Below, piece after piece: positions 8,699 to 15,246 of a DNA stretch of 18,394 bases. The DNA is taken from contig JANRIC010000201.1 of assembly GCA_033765345.1 (NCBI GenBank), positions 1 through 18,394 on the forward strand, given 5' to 3'. The position numbers were made by a program, and so were the translations under genes. Within the stretch, counting starts at the first letter, position 1; each line of letters opens with the position of its first letter. Under the pieces are notes generated by a model, which saw only the letters and a list, made by a program, of their open reading frames with translations, was not told where the DNA came from and ran no database searches. This DNA is from JANRIC01 sp033765345. GTDB taxonomy: Bacteria; Bacteroidota; Bacteroidia; Cytophagales; Microscillaceae.

Positions 8699-8735
8699 CC
8701 TCGGCAAAGCTTGAGTCTTTGCTGAGGTTTTTGGG
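8699..8735 (-). terminator. Intrinsic terminator hairpin, probably of the relic gene
   Basis: CCTCGGCAAAG (8699-8709) pairs with CTTTGCTGAGG (8717-8727) over 11 bp with one G-T wobble and a 7-base loop. It starts 10 bases beyond the stop codon of the minus-strand relic (stop at 8738-8740), the usual position for that gene's terminator. On the plus strand it is followed directly by TTTTTGGGTTTT, so it may work in both directions. Confidence 0.7.
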
Positions 8736-8737
8736 TT

Positions 8738-8827
8738 TTATTGTTTCACAATTTTTTTGGTCACTGTGCCTTTTTCCAGTTCAATCTCGAGTAGATAAAT
8801 GCCTTTGGAGAGATGCTCCAAATCCAA
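8738..8827 (-). pseudogene. Relic of a type IX secretion (T9SS) cargo gene: C-terminal sorting tail only
   Basis: Read on the minus strand, the 29 codons before the stop at 8738-8740 give LDLEHLSKGIYLLEIELEKG and then TVTKKIVKQ. This is a textbook end of the T9SS type A C-terminal sorting domain (L-x-x-L-x-x-G-x-Y...V-x-K-K-I-V-K-x). The codon immediately upstream, at 8828-8830, is a TAA stop. Reading further back in any frame gives no continuing cargo domain, so the body of the gene is gone. The tail signal and its terminator remain intact, which suggests recent loss by deletion or recombination. It is expected to be non-functional. Confidence 0.8.
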
Positions 8828-8955
8828 TTAAGCGGATGTAAATATCGGTGAATTGTATGATTTTGGCAAGAGGAATTGGGGTAAAAATTTGTTTTTTTTG
8901 TAAAAATTGTTCTATTTAATTATCGGGTTTTGTGTGGGGTTTACAAGGAGTAAAC

Positions 8956-8994
8956 ATTAACACCCTATTAACAAACGTTCTGAGCTTATTAACA
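8956..8994 (+). promoter_or_regulatory. Three helically phased ATTAACA heptamers
   Basis: ATTAACA occurs at 8956-8962, 8967-8973 and 8988-8994. The offsets of 11 and 21 bases correspond to one and two helical turns, so all three copies face the same side of the DNA. The last copy lies where the -33 region of the DUF1573 promoter would be. This arrangement looks like a binding site for a transcription factor, possibly an activator compensating for the missing -33 TTTG. The factor is unknown. Confidence 0.45.
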
Positions 8995-9015
8995 GTAAGA
9001 TATTTGAAACGGTCG

Positions 9016-9023
9016 TAAATTTG
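9016..9023 (+). promoter_or_regulatory. Candidate -7 box of the DUF1573 gene
   Basis: TAAATTTG matches the Bacteroidota -7 consensus TAnnTTTG fully and lies 38 bases before the start codon. No TTTG is present 17-20 bases upstream, so the promoter would be of the half-site kind, perhaps dependent on the repeated heptamers upstream. Confidence 0.4.
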
Positions 9024-9061
9024 TTTATAATTGACCCTTAAACATTGACTCCTTTATTACT

Positions 9062-9475
9062 ATGAAAAAATCAATTCTTTTATCATTATTCCTGATGCTG
9101 AGTGTAGTAATCTATACTCAAGCCCTTGAAACACCGTTCAAGCAAATCGAAAAAATATTTTCCGCTGCATTTAGCTGGGAAAAAACTGTACACGATTTTG
9201 GAAAGATCCCCCAGGGTACACCTGTAGAAGCCGTTTTTGAATTTACCAATACCGGAGATGCGCCCCTCATCATCAGCAATGCGAAGGGTTCTTGCGGTTG
9301 TACTGTACCCAGCTACACCAATACGCCCATTGCCCCTGGAGAAACCGGAAAAGTAAAGGCCGTATTCAACGCAGCTGCTGTGGGTGCTTTTAACAAAACA
9401 ATCACTCTTACTGCCAACACTGAAACGGCTACAACCGTGCTGAGAATCAAAGGTGAAGTAGTTGCTAAGAATTAA
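9062..9475 (+). CDS. Secreted DUF1573 domain protein
   Basis: This 137-residue protein has an N-terminal export signal (KK followed by a hydrophobic run at residues 4-18) and then one DUF1573 domain, an immunoglobulin-like beta sandwich, at about 40-135. Seen: the family hallmarks HDFGKIPQG (44-52), FEFTNTGDAPLIIS, a GSCGC motif (Cys78 and Cys80), PIAPGETGKVKAVFN, and the closing VLRIKGEV. Such proteins are abundant in Bacteroidota and are presumed to be periplasmic or surface proteins; no molecular activity is established. There is no lipobox Cys and no sorting tail. It is a single-gene unit with its own promoter region and a strong terminator, convergent with rnc. Confidence 0.92.
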   Translation: MKKSILLSLFLMLSVVIYTQALETPFKQIEKIFSAAFSWEKTVHDFGKIPQGTPVEAVFEFTNTGDAPLIISNAKGSCGCTVPSYTNTPIAPGETGKVKAVFNAAAVGAFNKTITLTANTETATTVLRIKGEVVAKN

Positions 9476-9495
9476 TTGGATTTTGGAGATATTTG

Positions 9496-9531
9496 AAGGC
9501 AGGTAATTTGGTTTATCTGCCTTTTATTTTT
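9496..9531 (+). terminator. Rho-independent terminator of the DUF1573 gene
   Basis: AAGGCAGGTAA (9496-9506) pairs with TTATCTGCCTT (9513-9523) over 11 bp with one G-T wobble and a TTTGGT loop. It is followed by TTATTTTT. It lies 20 bases after the stop codon. The hairpin may also help stop rnc transcription from the other side. Confidence 0.85.
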
Positions 9532-9558
9532 AGCTGAATAGTTTTGAAGTGTATCTTT

Positions 9559-10323
9559 TTAGGCGGTTAGATTCAAGACCTCACAGGATTTTTGTGCGGC
9601 TGCTTGTTCGGCTTTTTTCTTGCTATACCCGCTACCTGTGGCCAGTGGCTCATCATCTACAAAAATCTGGGCAACAAATTCGCGCTGATGTTTACTACCT
9701 ACTTCTTTGATGATCTCGAAGCGTAGCTCGCGATTTTCCTTTTGTGCCCACTCAATGACAATACTTTTGAAATTTTTATTATTGGCCACAATTTCTTCCA
9801 GATCGAGGTGGTTGCGAATCAATCGGTGTATAATAAAACGAGCGCAGGCTCTAAAGCCTTTATCCAGATAAATTGCCCCTACCAATGCCTCGAGGGCATC
9901 TCCATTGAGGGATTTATAAGCCGTTTTTCCTCGGTTATTGCCTTCATACTGAATAAGTTCGTCGAGTCCGATTTTTTGGGACAGGCCATTGAGAGATTCA
10001 CGGTTTACGATACGGGAGCGTATTTCAGTCAAAAATCCTTCATTTTTAAAAGGATATTTTCTAAAAAGATAGTCTGCAATGACAGCCCCCAGCAAAGCAT
10101 CTCCCAAATATTCCAGCCTTTCGTTTGATTCTTTAAACCCTGTATGAGAAACAATACGAGACATAGAGGTATGGCACAAAGCTAACCTATAGAGAGAAAG
10201 GTTGAAAGGCTTCATACCTGTAATTTGCTTAATAGAACGGATCAAGCGTCTTTCTTCCTTTGTCTCTAAGTGAAAAAATCTTAAAAGAATCAATAGCGTT
10301 CGAGTAAATGACGCTAACACCAC
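9559..10323 (-). CDS. rnc: Ribonuclease III
   Basis: This endonuclease cleaves double-stranded RNA in rRNA and mRNA processing. The RNase III domain shows NERLEYLGDALLG (signature; catalytic Glu68 and Asp75) and NGDALEALVGAIYLD (Asp142 and Glu145). A double-stranded RNA-binding domain follows from about residue 183 to the end, closing with GSGYSKKKAEQAAAQKS. I chose the GTG at 10323, giving 254 residues. The open frame extends to 10371, but only through a TTG codon inside fabF, and no ATG is available before the conserved part. A second GTG at 10320 is equally possible. The GTG begins one base after the fabF stop codon, which suggests coupled translation. It is the last gene of the acpP-fabF-rnc operon, a conserved order in Bacteroidota. 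Confidence 0.96.
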   Translation of the reverse strand: MVLASFTRTLLILLRFFHLETKEERRLIRSIKQITGMKPFNLSLYRLALCHTSMSRIVSHTGFKESNERLEYLGDALLGAVIADYLFRKYPFKNEGFLTEIRSRIVNRESLNGLSQKIGLDELIQYEGNNRGKTAYKSLNGDALEALVGAIYLDKGFRACARFIIHRLIRNHLDLEEIVANNKNFKSIVIEWAQKENRELRFEIIKEVGSKHQREFVAQIFVDDEPLATGSGYSKKKAEQAAAQKSCEVLNLTA

Positions 10324-10324
10324 A

Positions 10325-11572
10325 CTAGATTTTTTTGAATATGGCCGAAAAATTATGACCGCCAAAACCAAAAGTATTGCTTAAGGCGTATCTGATTTCT
10401 CTTTTTTGTCCTTGATTTAGGGTCAAATTCAATCTGGGGTCAATTTGTTCATCTGCTACCTTATGATTGATGGTAGGTGGTACAAATTGATGTTGAATAG
10501 CTAATAAGCAGGCGATCGCTTCGATAGCACCAGCAGCCCCCAATAAATGACCTGTCATAGATTTGGTAGAGCTTATGCTCAGATTATAGGCGTGATCGCC
10601 AAAAACCTTTTGGATAGCATACAGCTCTGCAACATCTCCCAAAGGGGTAGAAGTCCCGTGTACATTGATATAATCAATGTTTTCAGCCTGAGTTTGAGCG
10701 TCATCCAGAGCATCTTCCATCACCCGGATTACTCCCAAACCTTCGGGGTGGGGGGCAGTCATGTGATATGCATCCGCTGACATTCCTCCTCCAACCATTT
10801 CGGCATAAATTTTGGCTCCTCGAGCCAAAGCATGTTCGTATTCCTCCAAAATTAATGCACCAGCACCTTCACCCAATACAAACCCGTCGCGAGTTTTATC
10901 AAAAGGTCTTGAGGCAGTCTTGGGGCTTTCATTTCTTTCAGATAAGGCTTTCATAGCACCAAACCCTCCCACACCTGCTTCCGATATAGCTGCTTCGGAC
11001 CCTCCGCTTACAATCACATCCGCTTTTCCTAAACGAATATAATTAAAAGCATCTACCAAAGCGTTTGTAGAAGAAGCACAGGCAGATACGGTTACAAAGT
11101 TCATCCCACGAAAGCCATAACGCATAGAAATATGCCCGGCACTAAGATCGGCAATCATTTTGGGGATAAAGAAGGGATTAAATCGGGGAGTACCGTTTCC
11201 TCGGGCATAGTCAATCAGTTCGGATTGAAAGGTAGTCAGCCCGCCAATTCCAGAAGCCCAGATAACGCCTACACGGTCTTTGTTTATCCGATCCAAATCT
11301 AAGCCCGAATCCTGAACAGCTTCATCAGTAACGGCAATAGCGTACTGAGCAAAAATATCCATCCTGCGAGATTCTTTACGATCAATGAAATCGTCAGGAT
11401 TAAAGCCCTTTACTTCGCAGGCGAACTTGGTTTTAAATTTTTCCGGATCAAATTTTGTAATGAAGGCAGCCCCACTTACACCCTGAGACAAGCCCTCCCA
11501 AAATGAGGGGGCATTGTTTCCAATAGGGGTAAGTGCGCCTATGCCTGTTACTACGACTCTCTTTAGATTCAT
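10325..11572 (-). CDS. fabF: 3-oxoacyl-ACP synthase II (KAS II)
   Basis: This 415-residue condensing enzyme of fatty acid elongation joins malonyl-ACP to acyl-ACP. The catalytic triad is intact: Cys165 in VSACASSTN, His306 in INVHGTSTPLGD and His343 in KSMTGHLLGAAG, with Lys338. The length is normal for FabF. It lies 17 bases downstream of acpP, whose product is its substrate carrier, and its stop is followed at once by the rnc start. Confidence 0.98.
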   Translation of the reverse strand: MNLKRVVVTGIGALTPIGNNAPSFWEGLSQGVSGAAFITKFDPEKFKTKFACEVKGFNPDDFIDRKESRRMDIFAQYAIAVTDEAVQDSGLDLDRINKDRVGVIWASGIGGLTTFQSELIDYARGNGTPRFNPFFIPKMIADLSAGHISMRYGFRGMNFVTVSACASSTNALVDAFNYIRLGKADVIVSGGSEAAISEAGVGGFGAMKALSERNESPKTASRPFDKTRDGFVLGEGAGALILEEYEHALARGAKIYAEMVGGGMSADAYHMTAPHPEGLGVIRVMEDALDDAQTQAENIDYINVHGTSTPLGDVAELYAIQKVFGDHAYNLSISSTKSMTGHLLGAAGAIEAIACLLAIQHQFVPPTINHKVADEQIDPRLNLTLNQGQKREIRYALSNTFGFGGHNFSAIFKKI

Positions 11573-11589
11573 TAGATAGTAAGTGAGAT

Positions 11590-11826
11590 TTACTTAACGT
11601 GTTCTTCCAGGTAAGTAATAGCCTGCCCTACAGTTGAAATGTTTTCGGCGTGATCATCTGGAATAGAAATTTCAAATTCTTTCTCAAACTCCATAATAAG
11701 CTCTACGGTATCTAGAGAATCAGCTCCTAGATCATTAGTAAAGCTTGCTTCATGAGTTACCTCTGACTCTTCTACGCCTAGTTTATCGATGATTATGCTT
11801 TTAACTTTTTGTGCAATTTCTGACAT
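11590..11826 (-). CDS. acpP: Acyl carrier protein
   Basis: This 78-residue acidic helical protein has the phosphopantetheine attachment motif GADSLDTVELIMEFE; Ser37 is the modified residue. It carries acyl chains for FabF and the other fatty acid synthesis enzymes. It is the first gene of the acpP-fabF-rnc operon and is divergent from pyk. The ATG at 11826 is the only sensible start. Confidence 0.98.
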   Translation of the reverse strand: MSEIAQKVKSIIIDKLGVEESEVTHEASFTNDLGADSLDTVELIMEFEKEFEISIPDDHAENISTVGQAITYLEEHVK

Positions 11827-11855
11827 TTTAATTCAAGTTTAGTTAAAAAACAGTG

Positions 11856-11887
11856 CAAAGAAATAGATTAAAAATATTTTTGACAAA
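11856..11887 (-). promoter_or_regulatory. Candidate promoter of acpP-fabF-rnc
   Basis: On the minus strand TTTG (complement of 11884-11887) is followed after 18 bases by TATTTCTTTG (complement of 11856-11865), close to the Bacteroidota pattern TTTG-N19-TAnnTTTG with an imperfect -7 part. Transcription would start about 25 bases ahead of the acpP start codon. Confidence 0.4.
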
Positions 11888-12146
11888 CAATTCTTCTAAA
11901 TCCTCTGGAATATTATGGGATTTTGTTAGTTTTACTTTCTAATAAAGCCATATTACTATTTTTTTAAGCCTATGTAAAGTTTTGATAAAGTAAAAATAAC
12001 TTTGATTTTTTTTTTAATTTTAGCCCGGAATCAAAATTATAGATTTATACCTTATTTTGTGACGAAATTGTGAAAATTTTGAAACCTTTGCAAGGTAAAA
12101 CAATAAAATACATCTTTTATAACATCTAATTGAAAAATTTATTACA
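11888..12146. other. Divergent intergenic region between acpP and pyk
   Basis: This AT-rich stretch holds no gene. Towards pyk, TTTG at 12001-12004 and TAATTTTAG at 12015-12023 resemble promoter elements but are only 10 bases apart, so the pyk promoter is not fixed. If transcription starts near 12025, the pyk leader is about 120 bases long. I see no recognisable riboswitch in it. Confidence 0.4.
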
Positions 12147-13577
12147 ATGACTGCATTCTCAAAAAAGACCAAAATAATCGCCACCGTTGGTCCGGCGTGT
12201 AATACCAAAGAAAAATTACTGGAATTGATCCTTGCCGGTACAAACGTTTTTAGACTTAATTTTTCTCACGGATCACACGAAGAGCACCTTCAGGTCATTC
12301 AGCATATCCGGGCATTAAATAAGGAACACGGGTTTAATGTCAGTATTCTACAAGACCTACAAGGACCCAAAATCAGAATTGGGGATGTTGAGAACGGCAG
12401 TATCACGCTTGTGCCTGGCAAAAAAATTATCATTACCAATGAGGACGTAGTGGGTACTCCTAAAAAAATCAGTACCGTGTATAGGGCACTTCCTACAGAT
12501 GTGAAAGTAGGAGATATGATCCTGATGGACGATGGCAAAATTTCACTCAAAGTACTCGGGACAACGGCCAATGAAGTGGAATGTGAGATTATTTATGGCG
12601 GTGAACTTAAGTCTAAAAAGGGAATCAACCTGCCTTTTACGGCCATTTCTTCTCCTTCACTTACTGAAAAAGATACCGAAGACCTGATGTTCGGTCTGGA
12701 GCACGAAGTAGATTGGATTGCACTGTCTTTTGTTCGCTCTCATATTGATATTCTTTTGCTCAAACATCTTATTCGGCAGAAAGGCAAACACTGCAAGGTG
12801 ATTTCTAAAATTGAAAAACCCGAAGCTATCGAGAATATTGATGGCATCATTGCTGCTTCTGATGCACTCATGGTAGCACGCGGTGACTTGGGTGTGGAAA
12901 TTGGCATGGAAGCCGTACCTATGGAGCAAAAAATGATGGTACGCAAGTGTAAAAAAGCCGGTAAACCCGTCATCATTGCTACCCAAATGATGGAAAGTAT
13001 GATAACCAGCCCTAAACCTACTCGTGCAGAAACCAATGACGTAGCCAATGCCGTGTTGGATGGTGCTGATACACTCATGTTGAGTGCCGAAACCGCCGTA
13101 GGGCAATACGGACCTCTGGTGGTAGAGTCTATGACCAAAACCATCCTGATTGCCGAAGAACGATCCAAAAATATCTATCATCAAAACTTTGACTTAGATA
13201 AAAATTCTCCCACCTTTTATAATGACAGCGTGATTGCTTCGGCAATTTATTTGGTCGAGGATATTGGTGCAAAGGCTGTAATAGGGATGACTAGCTCAGG
13301 TTATACGGCTTTCCGAATTGCCAGCCACCGCCCTCAGGCAAATATTTATATTTTTACCTCTAATAAGCAATTGCTCAATCAGTTGAGCTTGGTTTGGGGA
13401 GTAACAGTATTTTATTACAACAAATTTGAGTCTACAGACAAGACTTTTGAAGACCTGCAAAAGTTCTTGGTGGATAAAGGTCTGCTTGAATTAGGAGATC
13501 GGGTAATCAACCTGGCGAGTATGCCGATTACCAAGAAAAAAAGAACCAATGTGATTAAGATGTCTATAGTAGAGTAG
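12147..13577 (+). CDS. pyk: Pyruvate kinase
   Basis: This 476-residue enzyme is the last step of glycolysis, converting phosphoenolpyruvate and ADP to pyruvate and ATP. Seen: FRLNFSHGSHEEH (Arg36, Asn38, His41) at the active site, LQDLQGPKIRIG, VISKIEKPEAIENI (general-acid region Lys221, metal ligand Glu223), MVARGDLGVEIG (metal ligand Asp247), and the long ATQMMESM...PTRAETNDVANAV...SAETA block. The B domain lies at about 75-165 and the C-terminal regulatory-type domain from about 350. The length is normal and all motifs are intact. Large antisense ORFs over its middle are shadows of its codon use. It is divergent from acpP and convergent with the OmpA gene. Confidence 0.98.
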   Translation: MTAFSKKTKIIATVGPACNTKEKLLELILAGTNVFRLNFSHGSHEEHLQVIQHIRALNKEHGFNVSILQDLQGPKIRIGDVENGSITLVPGKKIIITNEDVVGTPKKISTVYRALPTDVKVGDMILMDDGKISLKVLGTTANEVECEIIYGGELKSKKGINLPFTAISSPSLTEKDTEDLMFGLEHEVDWIALSFVRSHIDILLLKHLIRQKGKHCKVISKIEKPEAIENIDGIIAASDALMVARGDLGVEIGMEAVPMEQKMMVRKCKKAGKPVIIATQMMESMITSPKPTRAETNDVANAVLDGADTLMLSAETAVGQYGPLVVESMTKTILIAEERSKNIYHQNFDLDKNSPTFYNDSVIASAIYLVEDIGAKAVIGMTSSGYTAFRIASHRPQANIYIFTSNKQLLNQLSLVWGVTVFYYNKFESTDKTFEDLQKFLVDKGLLELGDRVINLASMPITKKKRTNVIKMSIVE

Positions 13578-13589
13578 GCGGGTTTTATT

Positions 13590-13625
13590 TAGGTATGGAG
13601 TAAATCACGGTTTACTCCATACCTA
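13590..13625. terminator. Perfect 15-bp hairpin between convergent pyk and OmpA genes
   Basis: TAGGTATGGAGTAAA (13590-13604) is the exact complement of TTTACTCCATACCTA (13611-13625), with loop TCACGG. It lies 12 bases after the pyk stop and 15 bases beyond the OmpA gene's stop, so it is well placed as a shared two-way terminator. Neither side has a T-run, so it may act as an mRNA 3' stabiliser or as a factor-assisted terminator instead. Confidence 0.7.
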
Positions 13626-13640
13626 GATGATTATAAAGGG

Positions 13641-14783
13641 TTAATTTTTCTCACTGGTGATAGCGATTTCTACGCGTCGGTTTTCCTGTTTATCAGCTTT
13701 GGTGACCTCAGGGTTGATTTTCAATTGATTTTCTCCATATCCTGCCGTAGAGATAAAATTGATATCTACCCCTTTACTTACCAAATAATCTTTTACAGCA
13801 CGGGAGCGATTTTGTGAGAGCGTTAAATTGGATTCAGCCGTACCGTCCGAATCGGTATGTCCTTCCAGTCGGATTCTAAGCGTGCCGAATTTTTTGGTTT
13901 TATCCAGGATCAAAGCAGCCAACTCGTCTAATATATGCATAGATTCCGGACGCAGGGTGGCTTTGGATACATCAAAAAGCACTTTACTGGCTTTATTAAC
14001 AATATCTTTTTCGTCAGAAGTAAGGATTTCAGGGCAGCCTTTGTTGGATTTGGGTCCGGGAGTATCGGGGCAAAGATCATCTTTATCTACAGTTCCGTCC
14101 TTATCGCGGTCTCCGGTGCTTTTATCCGGGCAACCTTTTAGTCTCTTAAGTCCGGGTACATCTACGCATTCATCTTCATAATCGAGTACGCCGTCACCGT
14201 CACGGTCATTACAACCAAAATAAATAGGCAGACCAGGATCGTCAATACATTTATCTACAATATCAGGAACGTTATCGCCGTCTCTATCAGGCAGGCATCC
14301 GAATTCATCCACACCGATATTAAGCTCGATAGGTCTTTCCTTACCATCGACCAAGACCGTAGTTTCGTAAATAGAAGCGGCCATTACCTTTCTTTTTTCC
14401 TTGATTAAAGTATCCAGTTCATGAATTCTGTTTTGATCTTCTATACTTAGTTTAGACATTTTATCTCTTCTGCCTTCTATCGGTTTTAGGAGTGCCCGTT
14501 GTTCTTTATCCAATTTGCTAAATTCAATCAAAAGCCTTCGTCTTCGTTGCTCGAAATTAGCCTTCATATTCGTAATTTTGACATAATAGGGCTTACCGTC
14601 GATTTCTACTTTATATTCCTGCCCCTCGAGGGTTCTATCAGTATTTGGGCATTTATCGCGGGCATAATCAGGCACACCGTCACCGTCACGATCTTCAGTA
14701 TAAGACAACTCCTGCGCAAAAGTCAATGAGATAGTTAGGTTTGCCCAAGTGTATAGGAGTAGCAGCGATAAAAAAGCTTTCAT
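13641..14783 (-). CDS. OmpA-family outer membrane protein with thrombospondin type 3 repeats
   Basis: This 380-residue envelope protein starts at the ATG at 14783. The frame reaches back to a TTG at 14795, but the ATG gives a clean signal peptide (MKAFLSLLLLY... ending near TFAQ). Domains, numbered from that ATG: a first calcium-type repeat, DRDGDGVPD, at about 31-39; an unusual insertion at about 50-160 with a charged, probably coiled-coil helix (about 75-140, QRRRRLLIEFSKLDKEQR) flanked by two similar beta-like segments (VEIDGKPYYVKI and VLVDGKERPIEL); three more TSP3 repeats (DRDGDNVPD, DRDGDGVLD, DRDKDGTVD) at about 165-245; then an OmpA C-terminal peptidoglycan-binding domain at about 268-378 with EGHTDSDGTAESN, NRSRAVKDYL and ENRRVEI. 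There is no N-terminal beta barrel, so it is probably a soluble or complex-bound protein tying the outer envelope to peptidoglycan. Confidence 0.93.
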   Translation of the reverse strand: MKAFLSLLLLYTWANLTISLTFAQELSYTEDRDGDGVPDYARDKCPNTDRTLEGQEYKVEIDGKPYYVKITNMKANFEQRRRRLLIEFSKLDKEQRALLKPIEGRRDKMSKLSIEDQNRIHELDTLIKEKRKVMAASIYETTVLVDGKERPIELNIGVDEFGCLPDRDGDNVPDIVDKCIDDPGLPIYFGCNDRDGDGVLDYEDECVDVPGLKRLKGCPDKSTGDRDKDGTVDKDDLCPDTPGPKSNKGCPEILTSDEKDIVNKASKVLFDVSKATLRPESMHILDELAALILDKTKKFGTLRIRLEGHTDSDGTAESNLTLSQNRSRAVKDYLVSKGVDINFISTAGYGENQLKINPEVTKADKQENRRVEIAITSEKN

Positions 14784-14808
14784 AATTTTACACAAATTTG
14801 ATTAAAAA

Positions 14809-14839
14809 CAAAACTACATAGAAAAAACGTTAATTCAAG
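14809..14839 (-). promoter_or_regulatory. Promoter of the OmpA-family gene
   Basis: On the minus strand CTTG (complement of 14836-14839), then exactly 19 bases, then TAGTTTTG (complement of 14809-14816) fit the Bacteroidota consensus TTTG-N19-TAnnTTTG with a single mismatch in the -33 box. The start codon at 14783 lies 26 bases beyond the -7 box, giving a leader of about 20 bases. The good match also supports the choice of the ATG over the TTG upstream. Confidence 0.65.
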
Positions 14840-15246
14840 TTATAAAACATACATTACTCTGAAAATATATTGATTTTTTTGCAAAATGATGACTTTTTGT
14901 TAGCTACTTAAACTGTGGATAAACGCAATAAGATTTCCTCTTTTGCAGAATATTTTTGTTAAAAAACTGTTAAAAAAATAATCCACAAGGCTCCCTCCCC
15001 AAGTACATATCAACAAAAAACCGAAAAGCTTTTACCTTGATTTTATTTGTAAGTCATTGGTTATTAGGAGTTTAATTTTTAATTCTTTTTTTTTCTCTGA
15101 AATTTTTATTGCACATATATCCGTACAAATGATAGATTGGCTATCGACCGATTTCTCTTGATTTGTCTTGTCGGTTTATCAAAATTATATAACTTGTATA
15201 CTCAATTATATTTTCAATGTAAAAAACATTAGCTGTTAACACCACG
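14840..15246. other. AT-rich intergenic region before the amidohydrolase gene
   Basis: No gene or RNA is recognised in these 407 bases. It is AT-rich with runs of A and T, and contains two DnaA-box-like sites listed separately. Near the gene, TTTG occurs in ATTTGTCTTG about 20 bases ahead of a TATATAACTTG stretch, a poor promoter match. The amidohydrolase start is preceded by TTAACACCACG without a Shine-Dalgarno site. Confidence 0.5.
14914..14987. promoter_or_regulatory. Pair of inverted DnaA-box-like sites
   Basis: TGTGGATAA at 14914-14922 is a perfect DnaA box read on the minus strand (TTATCCACA). TAATCCACA at 14979-14987 is a one-mismatch box in the opposite orientation. The 56 bases between them are very AT-rich. 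Two boxes are few for a replication origin, and no dnaA, dnaN or gidA gene is in view. Regulation of the neighbouring genes by DnaA, or chance, are alternatives. Confidence 0.4.

Larger units (their letters stand above)
8539..9061. other. 523-base intergenic region
   Basis: This gap between two divergent genes contains, from left to right, the unassigned promoter area of the PLP enzyme, a terminator hairpin, the relic end of a type IX secretion cargo gene, an AT-rich stretch with G-poor runs of T (8870-8920), and the heptamer cluster and -7 box of the DUF1573 gene, each listed separately. The 67-codon plus-strand ORF at 8638-8841 runs across the hairpin and the antisense relic and is not believable as a gene. 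Confidence 0.7.

Noticed and set aside
8638..8841. Small plus-strand gene of 67 codons
   Set aside because: It crosses a terminator hairpin and runs opposite a clear type IX sorting-tail relic, and its translation has no sensible features.
9742..10128. Plus-strand ORF of 128 codons opposite rnc
   Set aside because: RNase III motifs on the minus strand are complete; the plus reading has no recognisable domain or start context.
12657..13184. Antisense ORFs of 175 and 142 codons over pyk
   Set aside because: They lie opposite a complete pyruvate kinase gene, show no family motifs, and arise from its codon use.
14840..15246. Chromosomal replication origin
   Set aside because: Only two DnaA-like boxes and no origin-linked genes such as dnaA, dnaN or gidA are in view; kept only as a regulatory-site lead.
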